5,127 bases of DNA from Lachnospiraceae bacterium UBA1755 (GTDB taxonomy: Bacteria; Bacillota; Clostridia; Lachnospirales; Lachnospiraceae): assembly GCA_002314805.1 (NCBI GenBank), contig DCHJ01000081.1, forward strand, positions 19,580 through 24,706. Reading direction: 5' to 3'. Numbering within the stretch: the first letter of the stretch is position 1; each line of letters begins with the position of its first letter. Position numbers and translations under genes: made by a program. Positions 1-4,244 of this stretch are shown piece after piece. The notes under the pieces are model-generated. The model saw only the letters and a list, made by a program, of their open reading frames with translations. It made no database searches and was not told the DNA's origin.

Positions 1-6
1 ATTGAC

Positions 7-945
7 TCACATGATGTATTCCTTATATTTCCTTGCGATATACATCTCCTGTATTTCGCCATTTACTTCAATATCATCTCCGGTGAAGCATGCGATGTGG
101 GCCTTGATGAAGTCATATCCCGCCATGCAGCTGAAGGCAACGCCGCCGCTCAGACGCGGATTGCATTCCAGGATGTGATAATGTCCGTCCTCGTCGCGGA
201 TGAATTCAAAGCACACGCACCCGATGACCTGCAGCTTCTCGGCCAGTTCCCTGCATACGGCTTCCAGCTCCCAGTCGCTGAAGATCCTTACAGACGTGCC
301 GGCTCCCGAAGGCGTACGCAGCAGCTCCTGCCGCGCCATGACCTCCGTATAGTGTGACCGGGGGTGCCTTACCGCATCCACAGTGATGACAGATCCCTCG
401 ATCAGAGGCTGCACCAGATGATCCCTGCTGACCAGCTCGTAATGCGCCTGATCATAGATCCTCTCAAGTCCTATGCTGCTCCTTCCGTCTGCGGGTTTGC
501 ATATCACAGGAAACTCCGGCTCGGGTGTATCCCCCACATATCCGGTCGGGATGAGGAGCCTTCTGTCAAACTCACCGATCAGCCGGGCAAATTTCATCTT
601 ATCTCTGCATATCTCAATTGTTTTCTGACCGGAAAGGCAGAGGGTGCATCCGGCCTCCTTCAGCTCCTGCCGGTATCTGTCCAGCACATCGACCTCGGCA
701 TCCGTACTGGGCATGAGAAGCGTGACGCCTTCTTCTTTTATGATCTCTGTCAGTTCCCCGATATACGCACCCGCATTTACTGCCTTATCTACCTGATAAA
801 AGGCATCGACGTCGAGGGACTGCGCGACCCATTCCATCGGATAGATGTCCGTGCCGATCACGCGCATGCCAAGTGCCCGACAGCTGCGGATCGCAGTGTC
901 AGAAGAGAAGGAACCGATTGCTGTTATCAATACTGTATTTTCCAT
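7..945 (-). CDS. ATP-grasp ligase (CarB-like fold), 312 aa
   Basis: A carboxylate-amine/thiol ligase of the ATP-grasp superfamily: such enzymes activate a carboxylate as an acyl phosphate with ATP and join it to a nucleophile. Residues are counted from the ATG at 945. Residues 5-33 form a Rossmann-like pre-ATP-grasp segment (VLITAIGSFSSDTAIR), with PSTDAEVD at 79-86. FPVICKPADGRSSIG at 145-159 contains the ATP-binding lysine K150 and the glycine-rich loop. FEF at 246-248 and LECNPRLSGG at 259-268 supply the metal-binding Glu and Asn (E260, N262). The protein looks complete; about 310 residues is usual for stand-alone CarB-like ATP-grasp proteins. An in-frame ATG at 975 would add ten residues, but the one at 945 has an AGGA at 952-955 six bases ahead, and the promoter places the transcript start near the upstream ATG. 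Substrate is not visible. It is divergent from the radical SAM gene, so a shared pathway is only possible. Confidence 0.9.
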   Translation of the reverse strand: MENTVLITAIGSFSSDTAIRSCRALGMRVIGTDIYPMEWVAQSLDVDAFYQVDKAVNAGAYIGELTEIIKEEGVTLLMPSTDAEVDVLDRYRQELKEAGCTLCLSGQKTIEICRDKMKFARLIGEFDRRLLIPTGYVGDTPEPEFPVICKPADGRSSIGLERIYDQAHYELVSRDHLVQPLIEGSVITVDAVRHPRSHYTEVMARQELLRTPSGAGTSVRIFSDWELEAVCRELAEKLQVIGCVCFEFIRDEDGHYHILECNPRLSGGVAFSCMAGYDFIKAHIACFTGDDIEVNGEIQEMYIARKYKEYIM

Positions 946-981
946 GGCTTTTCCTGCCTGCTGTGTGTTGATCATGACATC

Positions 982-990
982 ATTATATCA
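982..990 (-). promoter_or_regulatory. Extended -10 promoter of the ATP-grasp gene
   Basis: Read on the minus strand this is TGATATAAT, a perfect TGnTATAAT extended -10 element. No good -35 hexamer lies 16-18 bp upstream, which is tolerated in extended -10 promoters. Transcription should begin about seven bases downstream, near 975. That leaves a 5' leader of roughly 30 nt before the ATG at 945 and makes the upstream ATG at 975 an unlikely start. Confidence 0.55.
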
Positions 991-1022
991 TTATTACAGA
1001 AATTAGCTACCGGGATTGCCCG

Positions 1023-1175
1023 ATGTCCGTGACAGCCTTGTATGTCAGACTGTCTGCGCCCGGAGCTGATGGCATTCCTGTAAAAAAGTCCTTACCGAAT
1101 GATGTAACATACTGTTTACTGTTCCGGGTAATAATCTTTTTGCCTGCCGAGGGTAAAAAAGTGCCTGAACTATAA
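1023..1175 (+). pseudogene. Possible remnant of a large serine recombinase N-terminus
   Basis: A 50-codon open frame begins MSVTALYVRLSAPGADG. The stretch VTALYVRLS resembles the opening strand of large serine recombinases of clostridial mobile elements, which typically read V/ITALYxRLSxDD and carry the catalytic serine at this place. After it the similarity stops: the DD and ESNSI-like continuation is absent and the frame runs into the operator region. There is no ribosome binding site. If real, it is a remnant of a degraded integrase gene and would mark past mobility; nine matching residues could also be chance. It lies in the roughly 330-bp divergent gap between the ATP-grasp and hipB-like genes, where no other gene is visible. 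Confidence 0.22.
1124..1161. promoter_or_regulatory. Two inverted operator half-sites
   Basis: GGGTAATAAT (1126-1135) and GGGTAAAAAA (1151-1160) are, on the opposite strand, ATTATTACCC and TTTTTTACCC. They resemble the left half (ATTATACCC) of the two fuller sites at 1177 and 1218, but in reverse orientation. They may be auxiliary binding sites for the HipB-like repressor. A short A/T-plus-CCC motif could also recur by chance. Confidence 0.3.
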
Positions 1176-1176
1176 A

Positions 1177-1195
1177 ATTATACCCGAACGGGACA
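1177..1195. promoter_or_regulatory. Upstream operator-like repeat, copy 1
   Basis: ATTATACCCGAACGGG at 1177-1192 matches the second site at 1218-1233 in 15 of 16 positions. CCC and GGG are separated by four bases in both, giving a dyad. The two sites start 41 bp apart, about four helical turns, so proteins bound at both would lie on the same DNA face. This fits cooperative binding by a HipB-family dimer, whose known E. coli operators are also spaced dyads upstream of hipBA. Confidence 0.5.
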
Positions 1196-1212
1196 AATAA
1201 TAAGTTAAGAAG

Positions 1213-1241
1213 TTGGTATTATACCCGAAAGGGTGTACAAT
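1213..1241 (+). promoter_or_regulatory. Probable promoter of the hipB-like gene
   Basis: TTGGTA at 1213-1218 (four of six matches to TTGACA) and TACAAT at 1236-1241 (five of six to TATAAT) are separated by exactly 17 bp. The predicted transcript starts near 1248, giving a leader of about 25 nt that contains the CGGAGG ribosome binding site at 1261-1266. The operator-like dyad fills the spacer. Confidence 0.5.
1218..1237. promoter_or_regulatory. Operator-like dyad inside the hipB-like promoter, copy 2
   Basis: TATACCC-GAAA-GGGTGTA at 1220-1237 is a dyad with 6 of 7 complementary arm positions and a perfect ACCC/GGGT core (1223-1234). It lies between the proposed -35 (1213-1218) and -10 (1236-1241), so a bound repressor would block RNA polymerase. 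The likely ligand is the product of the gene at 1275, by analogy with autoregulated hipBA operons. Confidence 0.5.
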
Positions 1242-1274
1242 ATGCGCGTAATATATTTATCGGAGGCAACATTG

Positions 1275-1475
1275 ATGAGTGCAATCTCTGAATTCATTAA
1301 AGAAAACCGAAAAAAGGCAGGCCTTACACAAGAAGAGTTTGCTTTGCGTTCCGGACTCGGTCTGCGTTTTGTCCGTGAACTGGAGCAGGGCAAAGAAACT
1401 GTGCGCATGGATAAAGTGAACAAGGCTCTTGCGATGTTCGGGGCAGAAGCAGTACCGGGCAGGATGTATAAATAA
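1275..1475 (+). CDS. hipB: HipB-like (Y4mF-type) XRE-family antitoxin/repressor, 66 aa
   Basis: A small cytoplasmic DNA-binding protein. The Cro/C1-type helix-turn-helix spans about residues 4-58: ISEFIKENRKKAGLTQEEFA is helices 1-2, RSGLGLRFVRELEQGK the recognition region and TVRMDKVNKALAMFG the last helices. The GLxxRFVRELEQGKETVRMDKV pattern is characteristic of the Y4mF/couple_hipB family, antitoxins that pair with HipA-like Ser/Thr kinases and repress their own operon. The ATG at 1275 is chosen because GGAGG at 1262-1266 lies eight bases upstream; an in-frame ATG at 1233 would add 14 residues but falls inside the promoter. The stop overlaps the next start (TAATG), the usual hipB-hipA coupling. 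The toxin partner is only a stub, so this is probably an orphan repressor. Two operator-like dyads upstream suggest autoregulation, and it may also control the downstream radical SAM gene. Confidence 0.85.
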   Translation: MSAISEFIKENRKKAGLTQEEFALRSGLGLRFVRELEQGKETVRMDKVNKALAMFGAEAVPGRMYK

Positions 1476-1624
1476 TGAATGCGTTCAGAACTGGTTATGT
1501 ATATGTGAGAAGCGCTTTTGCCGGAGTTTTGAAGGAAACCGATAAGGGTTATTCTTTTATGCCCGATGATATGAAAAATGCACTTTGCATGCTGCTTCAG
1601 GACCGCCTTGCAATATTGAAATGA
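1475..1624 (+). pseudogene. hipA: HipA N-terminal stub, 49 aa (truncated toxin)
   Basis: The frame begins one base inside the end of the hipB-like gene (TAATG) and reads GYVYVRSAFAGVLKETDKGYSF at residues 7-28. This is the start of the HipA N-terminal (couple_hipA) domain, typically xVYVNxxxAGxLxExxxGYxFxYD. After FMPDD similarity ends: the expected Y..YL and the ISLTLPL strand are missing, and the frame closes after MKNALCMLLQDRLAILK at a TGA inside a 16-bp tandem duplication. HipA proteins are about 330-440 residues, so the kinase domain is wholly absent; nothing resembling it occurs elsewhere in the window. Even HipS-type separate N-domains are about twice this length. Most likely a deletion remnant, possibly still translated by coupling to hipB. 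It could have become a small regulatory partner of HipB, but nothing in the sequence proves that. Confidence 0.6.
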
Positions 1625-1646
1625 ACTATAATTGAAATGAACTATA
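1615..1646. repeat. Perfect 16-bp tandem duplication
   Basis: ATTGAAATGAACTATA occurs twice head to tail (1615-1630 and 1631-1646) without mismatch. The stop codon of the HipA stub is in the first copy. Each copy also offers a four-codon ATG frame (MNYN, MNYT) without a ribosome binding site. It sits where hipA homology has been lost, so it may be a scar of the deletion or of polymerase slippage. Confidence 0.9.
1627..1632 (+). promoter_or_regulatory. TATAAT box created at the duplication junction
   Basis: The last bases of the first copy and the first of the second form TATAAT, a perfect -10 hexamer; the second copy ends in TATACA instead. No -35 element sits at the normal distance (TTGCAA at 1608-1613 is only 13 bp away), so activity is uncertain. 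If used, transcription would start near 1639 and leave a leader of about 140 nt before the radical SAM gene. Confidence 0.3.
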
Positions 1647-1710
1647 CATAAACAACTGCAGTCAGATCACATCTCAGGCGTTAATCGATAAGAGGCAGCA
1701 GCATACCGGT

Positions 1711-1747
1711 CGTGGCCCGCGGACCACGGGAGCAGTGCCCGGTCCGC
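1711..1747 (+). promoter_or_regulatory. Two overlapping, mutually exclusive inverted repeats in the leader of the radical SAM gene
   Basis: CGTGGCCCGCGGACCACG (1711-1728) is an almost perfect 18-nt palindrome with one C/A mismatch pair. GCGGACC (1719-1725) is also perfectly complementary to GGTCCGC (1741-1747), with an inner GGG/CCC pairing. Both use 1719-1725, so only one can form at a time in RNA. The structures end 15 nt before the AAGGAG (1763-1768) of the next gene. No uridine run directly follows, so a standard terminator is unlikely; a DNA operator or a translational or attenuation switch is possible. The rest of 1647-1778 shows no gene. Confidence 0.45.
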
Positions 1748-1778
1748 AGCAGGAGTTTTCAAAAGGAGTAGAGTATTT

Positions 1779-4103
1779 ATGGATCCCACATTTATGATAG
1801 TTCCGTCCATGTCATGCCAGGCGGGCTGCAGATACTGCTTCGGTCCCCATCACGGAGCCATCATGGATGCAGATACCGCGGCAGAGACGGTGCGCTTTGT
1901 GCATGCGGCTGCGGCTGAGTGCGGGATGAAGGAAATATCCGTGATCTTCCACGGGGGCGAGCCGCTTCTTGCTCCTTATGATATCTGGGAATTGCTATTT
2001 GAAGGGCTGAGCTGTACTCCCGATAACATACCTGTGCACTTCAGCGTGCAGTCAAATCTGTGGCAGCTCGATGACAGATTCCTGGACCTGTTTGCCAGAT
2101 ATGGGGCGGTGATCGGCACGAGCCTTGACGGTCCCAGTGATATCTGCGATCTGAACAGGGGGGAGGGTTATTTTGACCGTACCTTCAGATCGGTTGAGAA
2201 GGCTGTGAGCCGGGGACAGAGCGTTGGAGTAATTGCCACACTTACAAAGCAGACCATTCCACGTGCCCGTGAGGTACTGTCTTTTTTCAGGGAGCAGGGC
2301 ATGAATCCTGTGCTTCATGCGGCGGTAAAGGGCATGGGCAGCAGTGAGGATCAATATGCGCTTACAGCCGGCGAGTATGCCGACTGTATCATAGATCTGT
2401 ATCCCTGGTATGTGAAAAACAGGAAATATTTCTCGGTGCCGACTCTGGATAATTACTGTAAGGCAGTCGTGGGAGGCGGGGCGCAGGTCTGCACCATGCA
2501 GGACTGCCTGGGGATGTTCCTTGCCATCTCGCCTTCGGGAGATATAACCGGGTGTCAGCGTATGTCAGGAGATCCGGAATACACCCTCGGCAATATTTTT
2601 GACAGACCTTCGGTGGCTCAGCTTATGAACAGTCCTGCGGCTATCCGGCTGCGCAGACGTCAGGAGCAGGTGGAGCAGAGGTGCGGGCAGTGTCCTTGGC
2701 TTGACATGTGCCGCGGGGGCTGTTATTACAATGCGATCTCCATGGGAGACGGCATCATCGATCCCATGTGCGAAGCTTATAAAAGAATATATGATTTCCT
2801 GCAGAGCCGCATGACTGATGAGATCACCTCGCCGGAGAATATGGCAGCCATGGACCGGCGCCCTCCGCGCCGGGATGAAAATCCGATATTGAGGGATGGA
2901 GAATACATATCTCTTTCTCACAGAGTCCATCCGTCGGGGGTTGCAGAAAATGCCAGAAGCATTCTTGCGGCCCATGCGTTGGGGAAATTTTCTGATATTC
3001 GGGCTGCCGCTGAGTATATGACCGGACATCATTTCTGTGCCGGTACAGAAGACACAGAAAAAGCACTTGCAGAGATGAAAAACGGTCTTGAGCGCCGCAG
3101 GTCTAAGCTTAATAACTGCTATATCCATACCACCTTCCGGTGTAATCTCAGATGCACGCACTGCTATGCATGTGCGGGTGAGAAGGATACAGAAATGCCG
3201 GTCGAGGACATAGAGAGTCTGGCAGAGCAGGCACTTGCCGGGGGCTTTCGCCAGCTGGTCATAACCGGAGGCGAGCCTTTGCACCATCGTGACAGAAAAA
3301 GGCTTATAGAATCGTGCCGCAGTCTCCGGAGCAGGGGGAGTAACATAGTGCTCCGTACCAATCTTACGGGGGTATTCACGGACGGTGAGCTTTCGGATAT
3401 TGCAGCTGCATTTGACCAGGTAGTGGTAAGCATAGACGGCAGCGAACAAACTCATGATGCACGCCGGGGCAGGGGATCATACAGCAGTGCGGTATGCAAT
3501 TGCGAGAGGTATGCGGCGATTACGGCAGACGTCATTGGAGCGGGAGAACTGTCACTGGCCTGTGTCATGTCTGCAGCTGACATAAACGGAGATCCCGGAC
3601 AGAGCGTAAGGAGGCTGGCAGTGCGTCTTGGTGTATCACGGATACGGTTTCGCCCGCTGCTGCCGCTGGGACGTGCGGCAAGCTCCGGTGAACCGGTATT
3701 CAGTGAGTGCATAAACCAGTACGAGGCTGTCGAGGACATACTCTGCGAGCGATTCAGTCCGATGCTGTCCTGCGGCATCGGTCAGAATATCTATATCAGC
3801 CCTGACGGAGAGTCCTATCCCTGCTATGCATGGCAGACTGAGGCTTCCCGTCTGGGCAATGTCCTGACGGAGGGGCTGGACGCAGTTCTGACGGCACCTG
3901 CGTTTACGCGTCTGAGGGCCTGCACAGTGGATACGATCGACAGATGCAGGAGCTGTGAAATACGTTATCTGTGCGGAGGCGCCTGCAGGGCATGGGGCAA
4001 TCAGGATGAGACCGATCCGGATACTGCGCCGCCTGTATGCAGCCATTTGCAGCAAAGAGCATATCAGCTGCTGGATGCGGCTGAACGTTATCTTAGGGAG
4101 TAA
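1779..4103 (+). CDS. Tandem radical SAM/SPASM peptide-modifying enzyme, 774 aa (CbpB-like architecture)
   Basis: Two full maturase modules in one chain. Module 1, residues 1-345: CxxxCxxC at C13/C17/C20 (CQAGCRYC, followed by FGPH) binds the SAM-cleaving [4Fe-4S] cluster, GGEP at 59-62 is the SAM-binding motif, and a SPASM domain follows with C227, C238, C243, C259, C302, C305, C311, C315 and C331 (CxxCx5CxxxC). Residues 346-446 are a linker that may hold a small winged-helix-like domain. Module 2, 447-774: CNLRCTHC at C455/C459/C462, GGEP at 497-500, and SPASM cysteines C665, C682, C715, C723, C726, C732, C736, C754. SPASM radical SAM enzymes install C-C or thioether cross-links, epimers or formylglycine on peptides or proteins. 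Two modules in about 775 residues and the YCFGPH signature recall the RiPP enzyme family named CbpB; this is from memory, not a search. AAGGAG at 1763-1768, ten bases upstream, supports the start. Both modules keep every core cysteine, so neither looks inactive. Confidence 0.9.
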   Translation: MDPTFMIVPSMSCQAGCRYCFGPHHGAIMDADTAAETVRFVHAAAAECGMKEISVIFHGGEPLLAPYDIWELLFEGLSCTPDNIPVHFSVQSNLWQLDDRFLDLFARYGAVIGTSLDGPSDICDLNRGEGYFDRTFRSVEKAVSRGQSVGVIATLTKQTIPRAREVLSFFREQGMNPVLHAAVKGMGSSEDQYALTAGEYADCIIDLYPWYVKNRKYFSVPTLDNYCKAVVGGGAQVCTMQDCLGMFLAISPSGDITGCQRMSGDPEYTLGNIFDRPSVAQLMNSPAAIRLRRRQEQVEQRCGQCPWLDMCRGGCYYNAISMGDGIIDPMCEAYKRIYDFLQSRMTDEITSPENMAAMDRRPPRRDENPILRDGEYISLSHRVHPSGVAENARSILAAHALGKFSDIRAAAEYMTGHHFCAGTEDTEKALAEMKNGLERRRSKLNNCYIHTTFRCNLRCTHCYACAGEKDTEMPVEDIESLAEQALAGGFRQLVITGGEPLHHRDRKRLIESCRSLRSRGSNIVLRTNLTGVFTDGELSDIAAAFDQVVVSIDGSEQTHDARRGRGSYSSAVCNCERYAAITADVIGAGELSLACVMSAADINGDPGQSVRRLAVRLGVSRIRFRPLLPLGRAASSGEPVFSECINQYEAVEDILCERFSPMLSCGIGQNIYISPDGESYPCYAWQTEASRLGNVLTEGLDAVLTAPAFTRLRACTVDTIDRCRSCEIRYLCGGACRAWGNQDETDPDTAPPVCSHLQQRAYQLLDAAERYLRE

Positions 4104-4115
4104 TTAGACAAAATA

Positions 4116-4178
4116 TGAAAGGATGCAGTTCTTTCGTCACTGTTTGAGCCGCGGTCAGCTGCGGACCGGAGATTAATG
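4116..4178 (+). repeat. Tandem structured repeat, copy 1 (63 nt)
   Basis: First of two tandem units between the radical SAM gene and the membrane protein gene, beginning 12 nt after the stop codon. Hairpin A (4116-4136) pairs TGAAAGGA with TTCTTTCG around loop TGCAG, using two G-U pairs. Hairpin B (4149-4164) pairs CCGCGG with CTGCGG around TCAG. An alternative stem CGGTC (4152-4156)/GACCG (4164-4168) would compete with B. The unit ends in GGAG (4168-4171) and an ATG (4176-4178) directly followed by TGA. A ten-residue frame, MKGCSSFVTV, runs from 4115 to the TGA at 4145. Confidence 0.75.
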
Positions 4179-4244
4179 TGAAAGAATGCGGTTCTTTCAT
4201 CACTGTTTGCACTGCGGTTTGTCCGCGGAATGGAGATCATTATG
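4179..4244 (+). repeat. Tandem structured repeat, copy 2 (66 nt)
   Basis: The first 31 nt match copy 1 at 28 positions; the remainder is diverged but keeps the layout. Hairpin A (4179-4199) pairs TGAAAGAA with TTCTTTCA around TGCGG, a perfect 8-bp stem. Two of the three differences from copy 1 turn its G-U pairs into A-U pairs, so the stem is preserved. Hairpin B (4212-4228) pairs CTGCGG with CCGCGG around TTTGT. GGAG (4232-4235) and the ATG at 4242-4244, the start of the next gene, close the unit. The copy therefore includes the translation start region of the downstream gene. Confidence 0.75.

Noticed and set aside
364..1032. Plus-strand frame of 222 codons opposite the ATP-grasp gene
   Set aside because: It is the antisense of a gene with clear ATP-grasp motifs and shows no recognisable domain.
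1735..1797. GTG frame VPGPQQEFSKGVEYLWIPHL upstream of and overlapping the maturase start
   Set aside because: It has no ribosome binding site, lies in the hairpin region, and contains no Cys or other usual RiPP core residues; it is unlikely to be the precursor.
2565..3455. Long minus-strand open frame (296 codons) opposite the radical SAM gene
   Set aside because: It lies wholly inside a gene with intact motifs on the other strand, has no ribosome binding site and shows no recognisable domain.
4145..4168. Selenocysteine insertion at the TGA of repeat copy 1
   Set aside because: The hairpin begins about 2 nt after the TGA, nearer than in known bacterial SECIS elements, and the required loop arrangement is not evident. 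I kept only the TGA/Cys alignment as an observation.
4116..4228. Intrinsic terminators or a CRISPR-like array between 4104 and 4241
   Set aside because: The hairpins lack following T-runs, and two 63/66-nt adjacent units without spacers are not a CRISPR array.
1717..4228. CCGCGG palindromes shared by the leader and both repeats as a common regulatory motif
   Set aside because: The same hexamer also occurs inside the radical SAM coding sequence (for example near 1876 and 2711), so it is not specific to the intergenic regions.
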